Part shown: positions 1-11,067 of the stretch, one piece after another
How the letters are laid out: each line of letters begins with the position of its first letter
Numbering within the stretch: position 1 is the stretch's first letter
Made by a program: the position numbers and the translations under genes
Notes under the pieces: generated by a model
Told to the model about the DNA's origin: nothing
Databases searched by the model: none
What the model saw: the letters and a program-made list of their open reading frames with translations, nothing else
Source: Thozetella sp. PMI_491
Taxonomy: Eukaryota; Ascomycota; Sordariomycetes; Chaetosphaeriales; Chaetosphaeriaceae
Assembly (NCBI GenBank): GCA_021432635.1
Contig: MU270075.1
Span: forward strand, 62,001 to 126,000
Reading direction: 5' to 3'
Length of the DNA stretch: 64,000 bases

Positions 1-1126
1 TAACGAGATGCGACAAACATGGCGCGGAGTGTGCTAGCCGAACAGATAAACGATCGAATGGCAACTACCGTGACATGGGGAGGTTTCGGTCAGCGTGCAC
101 GGGAGTTTGCATCTCTGCCCGGGTCGTTACTGGTTTAGTGGAAGAAGGCAGCCTTCACGTCGAGGACAAGTTGGTACCCGATGGCTTTTATGCCTTTTTG
201 CTGCGTAAGTTGACCATTCCGACGTCGTGGGACAGCAGAGTCTGATGGCTGACGCCCGTGTACAACACTGGGTAGAAGGCGAGCCGCTGGAACCGGTTGA
301 GTGAGCCTACCTGGGCTGGTGGGGATAGCTCTAAGCATGTGCGTAGCATAAAAAATCGTGGGTGGGCGGTTTGACTTCGGCGGGGTCCACATGTCCACAA
401 TTGTTGGTTTGCATGCCCATTTCTTGGTTCGGCATCCTGCGGGGGGCCGCCCACCTGAAAGTGAGCGAAGCGCTGCGGCTTGTGTGGCGGTAACCCGCGG
501 GGGTCCAGAGGCCTCAACGCATCAGAGAGCACACCGGTGCCTTCTGGCCGGACCAGCCAATGGGGAGCGGGGCGTAGATGGTGTTGGCCAATAGGCCCCA
601 CACACCTGAGGATTTGCGGAAGGCACGGTTCTCAGGTCACAGTGGTGCTCTCTGGGATATGCAATCTGCAATCCGTAAGCCACTATCAGGCACTGACGAT
701 TGTAGCTTCCGAAACACACACACCCCCTCCACAAGAAAGATCCCCGCTGTGAGATCCACGGGCACGGATTCCGGTCTAACCTTGGGTCGAATTTTCCGGC
801 CGAGGGGAATTTCTTGCTAGTACCTGTGTATAGACATCTCACCAGGTACCCCATTTTCCCTCGTCTTCGATAGCAGGCAGCCGATGGACGTCGACACTGC
901 GCTCGATCGAAGCAATAAATATGGAGGGCTTCCGTCTCCTCGGGCCCTCTAAATTTGGTCGTAGAAGAGCTGACCGACTGTGCTCCTACCCCAATACGCC
1001 CAGAAGCCTTGCACAAGCTGTCCTACCCTTAGCACTTATCCCCTTTAGCTCTCTAATGACGGGAAGGCCGACACGTTGCCCGCTGGGCCAACTGAAGCTT
1101 GCTCCTGACGCCACCTGGTCCTGCCA
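1..1126. other. left-edge stretch without a recognisable gene
   Basis: Open frames occur on both strands, the longest on the minus strand at 522-1016 (164 codons). None shows a domain, signal peptide or splice pattern I recognise. It is upstream of the HET gene and may hold its promoter. Confidence 0.4.
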
Positions 1127-3761
1127 ATGAAGTTCCTGGATACATCGACTCTTGCCTTCGCGTCCTTCGCCCCCTATCCTCCGTGCGGGTATGCAATCTT
1201 CTCACACGCTGATAGCCGGCCGTCCGCAAACCTCGTCATCTGCGGCCAGGATGCCGATCGCCCGCCTTCCGGCGATGCAACCGGGGAGCCCTGGCCCGGC
1301 CGCCGCGCCGCGCAAGCCTGTGCCCGAGCACGGGCCCGTGGTATTCGGTACCTCTGGGCCCACAGCCTTTGCGTCGACCAGTCTTCGTCAGCCGAGGTGG
1401 CCGAGTCTGTGACGACCTCTTTCCGTCTCATCTGGAACGCAGACCTCTGCATCGTCGACCTCTCGGACCTTGCACCGGCGACTGCCCACGGTAGCGAGAT
1501 CGCTCTGCACGGATTAGAGAAGGCGCTCGCCAGCTGTCGATGGTTCACTCGTGCGTGGACTTTGCAAGAGCTCGTCGCCGCCAAGCACGTCGAGTTCTAC
1601 GACCATGATGGCAACCTTCGAGCTGCTAAGGTTCCACTCTTGCCGCGCGAGGAACTCGAGATGCTCTCCCGCGTCTCGGGTGTCGATGCGTTAGTTCTCG
1701 CCGATCGAGAGGCGCTGTTTGACGTCTCTCTTGGCCGCCGCATGTCGTGGGCGGTACACCGACAAGCCAGCCTGCCGGAGGACATTGCCTACGCTCTGGT
1801 AGGTATCTGTGGCATCGGCGGCCACCTTGCACCAAACTACGGTGAAGGCCGGCATCTTGCCTTCATCCGCCTGCAGACTAAGATCCTCGAGACGACGACT
1901 GATCTCTCCATCCTCGCTTGGAAGAGGCAGCTCGACGAGGGTAGTGGCGAGGGAGGTGACGAAGGAGAGACGCAGCAAGAAACCCAGCTGCAACAGCGTT
2001 TCAGTGGCATCTTGGCCAACTCGCCGGCCGACTTTCGCCACTTCGCCTTTCGTCAGGCCTCTCATGCGCCGTTCGCGTCAGATTCTGAGCTTAGCTTTAA
2101 CAATCGAGGACTCTGTGTCTATGGCCTCTTGTCGGGAGTTCGGCATCGACCAAGAGCTGGCCGCGAAGCGGTGCTCGTCTTGAATGCCTCGTGGCGCAGT
2201 CGACCTGAAACGGTGCATATTGGTGTCACGCTGAAAGAAATCGAACCAGGGCTCTTTGTCCGTGCAAATCCCCACGGGATTGTGTGCCTACCGCTTCGCA
2301 AGGAGGATGTAAGTCCGGACCGCATATGTGTGCGGCTTGATATTAGTGCGAGAGAGGAAAAGAGCCTGTACATGGGACAGAAGGAATCACGTGTAGCAGC
2401 TTGGATGGACGATGTCTCGTGTAAGCCTCTTCTCCCATACGAGATGCCCAGTTCTAACCGAGTTCCGGCCAGCAGATTCGGATGCGTCCTCACCCGCATC
2501 GTCGCCCCGGATGCAAGAACAGATGCCTGCAAAGCAAGACACTGTTGCCGCTAATAACACAACCGAGACCATACAGTACACTGCCCAAGAACTGCCGCTC
2601 CACGGAAAGCGACTGTCCAAACGTGGCGCCGACGAGATGCAGGAGTCCGATGGCCACTCGAGCGACGATAGCAGCGAGGACGACGTCTTGCTTTTCGATT
2701 CGCTCCCCGAAAAGCCAGAGCATCTCCAAAACAGCCACCCGTTCCAATCCGTCCTACCAAGTTTGGTGTCTGTGGGTCTCGCGGCATGGAATTGCGAGAA
2801 CGAGTTAAAAAAAGATACCTGTGATGTCCACACGCGCGCTAAAAAGGAACCCATGCCGGTGACTTCGACGCGAAGGACCGAACTTTCACTCGTCCCAAGC
2901 GTAGGCAGTACGATTGGTAACATATCAATTCCTTTCCGTCCAGCGAAGCGGGCCCGAAGAGACAGTTGGAGTCAGCAATCAACCGGGAGCTGGACGGCCG
3001 AGACAGACCGCGAGGAGCTGGATTTATTCGTGGTACGTTCCAAGCATGACACATATCAGGACATGCTTGCTTGTCCTTTCTATCGACTCGACCCAGTGCG
3101 ACACCACAGTTGCATGTGGGAGATGGAGTTACCAGACATACGCAGCCTCAAGCAGCACATAATCGTCGATCACCACAGGCCCGAGCGTTGTCCCATCTGC
3201 CATGCGGTTTTCGACAATGCCGTAGACCGCGACCAGCATATTATCGCTCGTTCCTGCAACAAACGTGAGGCCCCGGCCGATCTTCTCGTTGGTGTATCAG
3301 AGGATCAAGTCGAGAAACTCTCGCAGCGGGACGACGGGACGGAATGGAGACAGAATGCAGAATCGAGGCACCGGAAACGCGGCACCAAGAATAGTAAGAC
3401 TAAGACAAGGCCCAAGTTTCCGAAGGCTGCATCTCACGAAGAAGAAAAATGGTTTCGTGTCTGGGATATCCTGTTTCCTCAGACCCCGCGGCCTGAGCTA
3501 CCGTACCTGAGCAAGCCGCAAGAAAGAGAAGCTGCGGACTTGCGTCGCTTCTGGCGCAAGGCCGGACCCAGCCTGGTAGCTGGTGTGTTGGAGAAGAACG
3601 GACTGTTGCGGTGGGAGGACCCAGGAGAAGAGGCGGCTTTGGCGGCGCTGCATGCCTCAGTCCTCGAAGGCATGATGGAATATTTGCGGTTGGGGTCTGA
3701 TAGTGCAAATTGTAGCACTTTAGGGGCGGACTGCGTTCATTCGGAGTTGACACAGGCGTGA
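1127..3761 (+). CDS. HET-domain protein spliced to a C2H2-like zinc-finger module
   Basis: Two exons, 1127-2420 and 2473-3761, give 860 aa. Exon 1 is a near-complete HET (heterokaryon incompatibility) domain: YAIFSH near residue 25, IRYLWAHSLCVDQ near 80, WFTRAWTLQEL near 145, then the EDIAYALVGICG and NYGEG...FIRLQ blocks seen downstream of HET in fungal incompatibility proteins. Exon 2 (about residues 629-695) carries the ACPFYRLDP...C, IRSLKQHIIVDH, CPICHAVF and HIIARSC elements of a degenerate C2H2-like finger, then WFRVWDILFP. The intron has GTAAGC at 2421, a TTCTAACC branch near 2453-2460 and a CAGCAG tandem acceptor ending at 2472 or 2475; both keep frame. HET domains act in programmed cell death after non-self fusion; the role of the fused finger is inference. 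The usual Trp after SH in the first HET block is absent. Alternatively these are two overlapping genes, which the clean intron argues against. Confidence 0.8.
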
Positions 3762-4888
3762 GCGGAGTCAAGGGAAGCTTTCTAGATTTGCGGTCATAGA
3801 AGTTTGGGGTGGAGGAGAGGACGGGGCAGCATTGGATACCAGTGTAGACACGGCGTTAAGCGGCTCAGCCTACGCCTTTCAGATCATTCAAGGACACTCG
3901 ATTCTACCTTATTTATCAAGTACAGCTTTATTGATAATGTAATACCTGCATGGATGCTTGTTCAAGCAGGGTTTCCGACTAGGGAAGCTGATTCTTCAAC
4001 ACATGCGTCACGGAAATATAGACTCGGAGAACAGTGTGATTGTAGAGCAGAGTTATAAGATACAAAGATACATAATATATATATCATGCATATTGAAGGG
4101 GCCTCCGTGAGAAGTGGAGGGGGCGCAAACGGCTGTTACTACCCGGCGCCGAGATATAGTAGTATAAAGCAAATACAGAGGCTGGCCCGGCCCCTTGACT
4201 GCTCCGCTCATGTCGCTGGCAATATCCTCCGCAGCGCAAGGTGCACGGCGAGGGCAATGCCGAAAGACCAAGAAAAGCCGTTGATGCAGGCCCCAAACTA
4301 GGTGCCGGAAATCTGTAGTGCGGACGTCTTGTTAGCGTTGTCGACTTCGATGTCATAACAAGGAGCGTCTTACCAAAAACGTGAGAATGTCGTTGACTAA
4401 TCCATGTCATCAGTGTTGGGATGCTTTAGGGTTTGGGTCGAGAGGATCGGCTCGTGATCGGGACGGGCCGCAGAGAGGTCCACGAAAGTGGGCCTCGCCA
4501 ACCGCAAACGCCAGGGCGATGGACCGTAAGCGAACTGAAGTGCCGCCTCACCCGTCCCTCTCATCGCCAAGGGCGACGTGATTGCATACCGAATGCAGCC
4601 TTGCCAGGAGTGGGTACTTGTTTGCCATTTCCGGTGGAAATCGAAATTGGCGTCCGAAGTACGGCGAGCCGTGACAAGGACAATACCCTGCTCATACACA
4701 AGGTGGGCGCAGGAACGCTGGCGTAGGGAGGGTTACTAAAACGGCGGGGGAATGCGCTGGCAATTCCCCGGTAGAGGGCAGGAAGGCGATCAAGGCCAGA
4801 CAGGTCTCCTATGTAAATACCAGAGAGTGATTTGTCCAAGAAGATGGCGGGGTCGATTACAACCCGGTCGAAGCGGGGCCCCGCGGCA
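3762..4888. other. intergenic region between convergent zinc-finger genes
   Basis: This lies between the stop of the HET/zinc-finger gene and the stop of the minus-strand zinc-finger gene. It turns AT-rich around 3,900-4,160. I see no convincing gene. Confidence 0.4.
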
Positions 4889-6556
4889 TCACTGTCTCGC
4901 CCGAGGGGGCGGTTGGCCTCCACCGCCGTGACTGGTTCTACCACCACGGCTGCGGCCACGGTCATGCACCTGGTGGCTGTTGGAATTAGCTCCACTGCCT
5001 GCATGGGATGTATCGGGGCCAGCAGGGACCGAGGAGGACGAGGCCCCTTCGTCAAAAATGAACGATGTTTGGTCCGGGCTCGGATTGATGGCGGGATCGT
5101 TGTCAAAAAGGCTGTACTCAATCTCAGTCCATGAGGACTCTTGATCAAATGGGCCCATGGATGAGTTGTTGGCAATTGGAGATGCACCAAGAGCGTAGTC
5201 TTCTCTTAGCAAGGGCTGCTCGAGGGGCTCGAGGGGCTCGAGGGGCTCGAGGGGCTCGAGGGGCTCGAGGGGCAGTGCCTCTTGAGGCGATAGAAGCCCC
5301 GACGCCTGCCGAGACTCCCAGTGTGGCTGGGGCAGCGGGAACTGGGAGACTGGCCATAATTGGTAAGGTTGTTGGGGGCCCTGAGCCTGCTGTGACTGCT
5401 GGAGCTCGTGCGGTTGTTGGGGCTGTACCGCCTGCGAGGGCTGGTGAGATGGCTGGGAGCTCTGGGACTGCCCCAGGGGCTGCGAGGCAGCATTGCTACT
5501 AACACCAGGTCCGATTCCAGGGCTGGGACGTGCAGCATTGCGCAGCGCATTGATATGATCGTCAAGGAGCCTGTCCGAAGCAAGGAATGACATATTTTCT
5601 TGATTCGGAAAGATAGAGCTGATGCGTGGCCAGTCGAACAACATGCCTTCGACACCCATCACAATCCTACCGAGCTCGTCAGAGTCATAGGGCTGGGAGG
5701 TGTCGCGGCCGACCTGCTGGAGGACTAAAAAGTCGCGCACGGTAGTATCACCGTACATCTCGCGGGCGGCTTTCGCGGCTCGGCGGAGTATGCCGAGGAT
5801 TTCTTCGAGCACATCGCCAACATAGGGCGAGTCGGGCCGGGGGTTCCCCGGATACACCGTGTCCCAAATGCGGAACCAGCGCTCTCCCTCGTTTAGGTTG
5901 TTGCGGTTCTGGCGGAGCCCGCGCAGCTGGTCCTCGCGTAAACCCTCGTAGCGGATGACGCGGGCGGTGCACAAGCCCTCCCTGACGTGGGCGTCGCATT
6001 CGTCGCGCGTCGGGAAGATAGTGCTGCAGATTGGGCAGTAGATGGGCTGGCGTTCGTGCCCACGCTCGAGATGCTGCACCACAAAACAAGTTTCCGTCAG
6101 GGTCTGGCGCAGCAGACATTTCAGGTGCCGAATGGGATTGTGCTTGTAGCACGGGCACGCAAGCAGCAGGCCGCCGTTGGCTGGAGCACCCCGCTGGCGA
6201 GATCTGGCCGTGATTACGCTGCCCTTGTCGCCACCCTTGGTACCGCCCTGAGGCTTGGTGCCCTTGCCCTTCGTCGACTTGCCCTGCGGGTAGGGCACCT
6301 GGCGGTAGCTTGGTTGCTGCTGCGCGGGTGCTTTGCCTTTGTTATCTCTTACCTGGGCCGTGCTCTGACTCCAGGCGATTTGGATGTGGAGGACCTCGCA
6401 GGCATGAAGGAGAAAGTCCCCAAAGGTGCATTCGCAAGCGCTGGATTGGTCGAAAGAGACGGCACCGGGGGGGAACTGTGCTAGAAAGGCGAACCCATTC
6501 GTCAACGATCCGCCGCCCGCGAGGCCCACGGGAAAAGCAAAGTGACTAAGTGACCA
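4889..6556 (-). CDS. C2H2-like zinc-finger protein with PLE repeat and Q/P-rich C-terminus
   Basis: A minus-strand coding segment of about 550 residues is open from an acceptor region near 6557/6546 to the stop at 4889. It holds the same module as its neighbours: LACPCYKHNP..H..C, then VVQHLERGH, YCPICSTIF, DAHVREGLC and GERWFRIWDTVYPG. The C-terminal half is low complexity, rich in Gln, Pro and Ser, with a PLE tripeptide array and an acidic end, as in many nuclear regulators. No ATG exists early in this frame, so at least one upstream exon is missing. A possible first exon starts with ATG at 6713 and ends at a GTGAGT donor at 6598, but its phase does not match the obvious acceptors, so I leave the start open. 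The function is not known; a DNA- or protein-binding nuclear role is inference. Confidence 0.7.
   Translation of the reverse strand, partial: WSLSHFAFPVGLAGGGSLTNGFAFLAQFPPGAVSFDQSSACECTFGDFLLHACEVLHIQIAWSQSTAQVRDNKGKAPAQQQPSYRQVPYPQGKSTKGKGTKPQGGTKGGDKGSVITARSRQRGAPANGGLLLACPCYKHNPIRHLKCLLRQTLTETCFVVQHLERGHERQPIYCPICSTIFPTRDECDAHVREGLCTARVIRYEGLREDQLRGLRQNRNNLNEGERWFRIWDTVYPGNPRPDSPYVGDVLEEILGILRRAAKAAREMYGDTTVRDFLVLQQVGRDTSQPYDSDELGRIVMGVEGMLFDWPRISSIFPNQENMSFLASDRLLDDHINALRNAARPSPGIGPGVSSNAASQPLGQSQSSQPSHQPSQAVQPQQPHELQQSQQAQGPQQPYQLWPVSQFPLPQPHWESRQASGLLSPQEALPLEPLEPLEPLEPLEPLEQPLLREDYALGASPIANNSSMGPFDQESSWTEIEYSLFDNDPAINPSPDQTSFIFDEGASSSSVPAGPDTSHAGSGANSNSHQVHDRGRSRGGRTSHGGGGQPPPRARQ
5221..5274 (-). 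repeat. 9-bp tandem array encoding (PLE)n
   Basis: Six head-to-tail copies of a 9-mer (CGAGGGGCT on the plus strand; the last copy ends CA). On the minus strand each copy encodes Pro-Leu-Glu inside the zinc-finger protein. The unit length is a multiple of three, so copy-number change would keep frame. Confidence 0.9.
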
Positions 6557-8076
6557 CTGTGAAGCCTCGAACTAGAGGCTGAGAATTGAAAGACTCACCG
6601 GCGCTGCAGAAGCCAATCTCGCTAGCGGAGACTTCCTCCTTGCAGGTAAGTTTTTGGCGCAAGGCGAGCGTGCACCGGAGGCCCGCGCCCTCCGAATTCC
6701 CCGCCGCCTTCATCAAAGGAAATCCGGGCTACTCCCGGCGGGACAGTCAAAGGGAACGGACTTAGAAGGTGGGGCACGGTACGCAGCAGGGTGCGATCAC
6801 TAAAATCACCACAGCGGCGGTATGTTGTCCTGCAAATGCATCGCCAGAGAAAAATAAAAATAAGGCAAAAATTTGAAGGTTAACATGGAAAGCCTGGGAG
6901 TCTGGAGAAAGAAAGGGGGTAGGCACACCGAGATATTATCACGTGGGGACACAGAGGCCTCGCGGCTGCCAAAATTGTCGGGAACTGCTTTACAACACTT
7001 CGAGGATGGTCTTGTCAACATTTGTTGCCAATCGATGCCCATTGACGGCACCCCTGGCGTCGCCGTACTAGGCGCCCCTGACGTAGCTGAGACACAGACA
7101 CGGCGAGGCAGAGCGATGGGCATATCCCGCAAGGGGGTCTTCAGTGGATTCGGGGCAGAATTAGCCCCTGTAATCGTGATCAAATTGTACATTGTATAGC
7201 GCCGTTTGCCCTATATTGTTGTGGCAAGTCCGCCTTCCCTTTTGTTGCCCTACTGTACAAATCGTCGAGTGCCATATCCACCGCACCAAGTCAACTACCA
7301 CTTCCTATGGTTTTGTTTTCTTCGAGCGCTTGTACCGCCGTCTAGGTCGTTCGCTGCGTCGGGGTGCAGCTTCATCAGGCTGCGAATGCAGCATTGACTC
7401 GCGAAATTTCTCGTGTGGCAGCTTCTGTGTGCAGTTTGACCTGGCGGCGAATGCTTGTCTTCTGTGCCGCCATCAGGCGTTCCGCCAGCGCAAGGCTCTC
7501 GTCTCTTTGCCACCGGTCCACACGGTCCTCTCGCAGCTGCAGAGCTTGCTGCTTTCTACACGCGTGAGCGAATTTCTGCGGTCAGCCCAGCTTCCCTCAA
7601 GTGCTTTTTGTTGCATACGGTCTGGCTCGTCGCACAACTTACCTCGCGCTCTGTGTTGTAGGCCGTCGTGCGTCCATGTTGCCAGCGTGTAGACAGTGTC
7701 TGTAAATTGACGGGGTTTATGGGTCGTTGTTAGAATCTCTTCTTTGCTCGCCATTTTCTCGGCCGCTGTCCAGCGAATTTATACTCTACCATATCTCAAG
7801 CCTGAGGGGATTCTACAATTGTAGATTTCGACTTTCTTACTTTGCTTCTCGTCGTGATATGGTAGAATTACATTCAGCACCGTTGCGGCTTTCGCTGTCC
7901 ACAGAATCTGGCACCGACACCCAACAACCACTGGGGCATGCAATGGACAGGGGTCGTGGACAAATCCCACCCCCCCGCGGTATACCTAGCGAGGGCCACC
8001 GACGGCCTCCCGCTATGAGGCGAACTTCCACCCCCTTCTCCTGTCTTCCGTCTCAATTCTTAGTTTAGTCTCTTAC
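6557..8076. other. divergent intergenic region between two zinc-finger genes
   Basis: About 1.4 kb between the 5' ends of a minus-strand and a plus-strand paralogue, so it probably contains both promoters and the missing 5' exon of the minus-strand gene. Frames of 108-166 codons occur at 6,806-7,692 but show no family features. Confidence 0.4.
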
Positions 8077-9903
8077 ATGCGATACTGTCCAGACTGCCCG
8101 GGGTGTTTTCGCCACCGTAAGCACAGCGAGAAAGAACCGAGAAAAGACGCGGGTTTTGGCAACAATGTCACCATGCCCTCTCGCTCCGGGCATCATCAAA
8201 TCGCTACAGGCTCGCTCAAGAACGCCATGCTCATCAAGAAACTACAGTCGTTGCCCCTCACTCCTCCAGCCTCACCCCGACTCGGGAAAAGGACACGATT
8301 GGGGCCTTTCGACAACCAGAGTGACAGTGAGGAAATTACCAATTACGACTACGAGCTAGACACAGAAACCGGCGGCCTGGTCTTAGCAGCCCGAACCTGG
8401 GGCGGACCTGTCTTGCCACACAGCCCGCCGCTATCCCCCGTCGATACCAATCACTGCGAATTGCACACGGACAGGGACCATGACGGCACGCAATCGCCGG
8501 CGATCACCCGGCAGCGCAAGTCCACCACCTTGCCGAAGAAGACATCCGACCCGGCTCCTCGGAAAGCCCAGGGCGGCCGGATACAGTCTCGCAACCAGCG
8601 CCGGCGCGGTTCCCGTCGATCGGGTGGCGGGGGTGGTGACGAAGATAGCGGGGATGACGATAGTGATGGAAGCGACAGCGGCCGCGACCGCGATGCCGAC
8701 GATAGCACGAAGTCGCTGAAGAAGCCGCTGGCGTGCCCCTTCTACAAGTTCAACAGCATGCGGTATATGAGCTGTGTCCGGCTACGGATGACAAGGATAC
8801 GCGACGTCAAACAACACCTTACACGGCGCCATCGCCGGCCCCCTCACTGCCCCATGTGTGGCATCACCTTCACAGACTCCCAACGTTGGGAGCAGCACAT
8901 CCTAGCTCGTAACTGCGACCGGCCACCGAGCGGATTCCACATTGAGGGCGTCAGCGAGACCCAGAGCATTGCCCTGGCCCGCCGTGTTAACCGCAGTCAT
9001 GATGAGGCAAAGCAGTGGTTCAGCATCTGGGAGATACTGTTCCCCACCCTGCCTCCGCCCCCGTCGCCCTACTTATCCAATCACTTCGAGGAGACACTCG
9101 GCATGGTGTACGAGTTCTGGCAGCAACACAGGGACGGAATCGTCCGCGAGCTGGGTGGGAACCAATCCTGCGTGGCCACTCTCTCATCGCAAATTGTCCA
9201 GACGCTGCTTGAGCGCTTCCGCGCGCGGAGCCAGACAGTCATGGACCCGGCTACTTCAAATCCGACTGCGCTCGAGCCTAGCTCCTCTGTTTCGCCTGAC
9301 GCTGTGGTAGAAACCCCTCCGATGTTCTCATGCCCTATAGACCTTTCAATGGCCCTCTCACCCCATAACCAGCGAAGGGGCCAAAGATTGCTTCAGCAAG
9401 ACTCAAATATCCACTTCGCGAACAGTGGTGCGTACGCTGTGCCCTCTCAGGGTGTCAGCAACTCCCAGTCCACCATAGGGTTCTCGCAGAACATCCCAGG
9501 CACAGTAAGGCGCAGCGCTATTGCCGTGACAATGCCAACTCAGACGCTGTCTCCCTTTTCTATGGATACTAGCATGACTCCAGTGTTCAGTCAAACGGAC
9601 GTGGCAATGGCTCCGGATGACTTGATCGACTCTACGCCTGTCCCAGGGGCCGATATGGCTAGAGCCTTGCCAGGACCAGACAAACCACGCGAGATGGGGT
9701 CGTCTCTCATGTTCATCGGTGCATGGGAAAACCCACAACATGTCGACGCCGACAATATTCACAGGGCCCTTTACCCAACAGATCAGGAACAGAACTTACC
9801 TATGACCTTCTGGTCTACCGACATCGAAACCTCGGGAACCTTTTCTTTTGATCATTATGAGTATCATGACATGTACCAACAGCCGCCAAATTCCAGGCGT
9901 TGA
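8077..9903 (+). CDS. C2H2-like zinc-finger protein with acidic linker
   Basis: A single open frame of 608 codons starts with ATG at 8077. A second in-frame ATG at 8173, preceded by CACC, may be the real start. An N-terminal PPASPRLGKR segment resembles nuclear regulator linkers. Residues about 150-215 are Arg/Gly- then Asp/Ser-rich. The module follows at about 218-290: LACPFYKFNS..Y..C, IRDVKQHLTRRH, HCPMCGITF and HILARNC, then AKQWFSIWEILFP. This is the best-preserved of the three paralogues and matches the CPFYK...C / RDVKQH / CP.C / H....C layout of a large but uncharacterised fungal family. The C-terminal 270 residues are Ser/Gln/Pro-rich. A nuclear role is inferred from composition only. 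Confidence 0.8.
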   Translation: MRYCPDCPGCFRHRKHSEKEPRKDAGFGNNVTMPSRSGHHQIATGSLKNAMLIKKLQSLPLTPPASPRLGKRTRLGPFDNQSDSEEITNYDYELDTETGGLVLAARTWGGPVLPHSPPLSPVDTNHCELHTDRDHDGTQSPAITRQRKSTTLPKKTSDPAPRKAQGGRIQSRNQRRRGSRRSGGGGGDEDSGDDDSDGSDSGRDRDADDSTKSLKKPLACPFYKFNSMRYMSCVRLRMTRIRDVKQHLTRRHRRPPHCPMCGITFTDSQRWEQHILARNCDRPPSGFHIEGVSETQSIALARRVNRSHDEAKQWFSIWEILFPTLPPPPSPYLSNHFEETLGMVYEFWQQHRDGIVRELGGNQSCVATLSSQIVQTLLERFRARSQTVMDPATSNPTALEPSSSVSPDAVVETPPMFSCPIDLSMALSPHNQRRGQRLLQQDSNIHFANSGAYAVPSQGVSNSQSTIGFSQNIPGTVRRSAIAVTMPTQTLSPFSMDTSMTPVFSQTDVAMAPDDLIDSTPVPGADMARALPGPDKPREMGSSLMFIGAWENPQHVDADNIHRALYPTDQEQNLPMTFWSTDIETSGTFSFDHYEYHDMYQQPPNSRR

Positions 9904-11067
9904 TAGTCTAAGTATATCTGCCCGAACTCTTCGTAGGGTTATCCCGCGAGTCAGATCCTTTCATTCTGAATTCATCGCCTGCCAAGTGCAATCTCACGCC
10001 TGGTGTAAATTGCGGCGAGGTCAATTTTCAAACTTTCTCAATAGCCTGGAGCTTTAGATCGGTAACTTCGGTTATTATGCTGAAAATGCAATAGGGGTGA
10101 CGAGATAACGGGCGGAGAAGCGCAGTAGGAGAGCGCACAGTGGGGGTGATAAGGGCAGAGGACGAGAAGGTAGTTAATTTAGGTCCTGTCTTCTCTACAC
10201 GGCGTATAGCTAGATTGTGGAGTGTTTTGGCTGATCAATCTATCTGTGTATGGTGTAAATGGCGTTTGAGTGTTTATTATAAAGCGTAGGCATTATGGAT
10301 ACACAGCAACTTGAAGTTGATCACTCCATTCACACAAGAGAATTATCAGAGACAGAAGTATTAGGCGTGTTCGGTACAAATACTAGTAACGGGGGTATAA
10401 TTCGGGAAAGTTGCCCGTCACTACCGACCATCCCCCCCTGGGGGGTCCTTCCCTGCTATATTTTATTACGGTACATTAACGGTCCTTTTGAAATAAATAT
10501 CCCCTTGTTCCATCGTAAAAGCTCATCTCCCATGTACTGAAGTGGCGCTGCCTACTTCATGCTCAGAGCCGAAACGCTATCACAACCACACACACGTAGT
10601 ATGGAGGGTAGGCTGGCCCTGATCAGAGAGTGATGGCTTTGGTGCGCGTGCCGGTGCATGAGGGCGCTCCTCGCCGAAGCTAGTGTAGGTTTGGCGTGCG
10701 GCGACCTGGTGGAATGGGGATGGTTTGGCACGGCGTGCATATTAATCAGAATAAATGAAATAAGGGCAAAAAGGTTATCTTCTCTCTAGCCTCTGAACGG
10801 TAGCTAGCTATGGTGTGTATCTCCTGACCTCCTTGCCTAATTACTGGTTTTTAGTGACACTCTTGGCCTTTTATATCTGCCTGATCAGAGGCTCTTCCCT
10901 CCTAGCTCCACTGATCAGCCTGCCCTGTTGCTGGATGGGTCTGATCATGAAGGGTGTGGCTACGCGTGTATAGGTCCCTTAGATCAGATCACCGATCCCG
11001 GCTTCAGTACTAAACGTTTCCTTCATCGCCTTTCTGGGAGAAATCGCACCTATATTTTGAAAATCTC
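9904..11067. other. intergenic region with repeated TGATCAG words
   Basis: I see no supported gene. Several TGATCAG/CTGATCA words recur between about 10,615 and 10,985, without clear terminal repeats. A short frame at 10,295-10,540 has no recognisable content. Confidence 0.35.

Noticed and set aside
522-1016. 164-codon minus-strand open frame as a gene
   Set aside because: No domain, signal peptide, splice support or good start context; composition looks like chance.
2412-3761. Separate zinc-finger gene starting at the ATG at 2412
   Set aside because: This ATG overlaps the end of exon 1 and the following intron. The intron with donor, branch and acceptor in phase explains both frames better.
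5221-5274. CRISPR-like array
   Set aside because: A contiguous 9-bp minisatellite without spacers, in a eukaryotic coding region.
5131-5502. Plus-strand frame with ARG-type repeats
   Set aside because: It is the mirror of the PLE array of the minus-strand zinc-finger gene.
6711-6713. ATG at 6713 as the certain start of the minus-strand zinc-finger gene
   Set aside because: The candidate first exon is out of phase with the visible acceptors.
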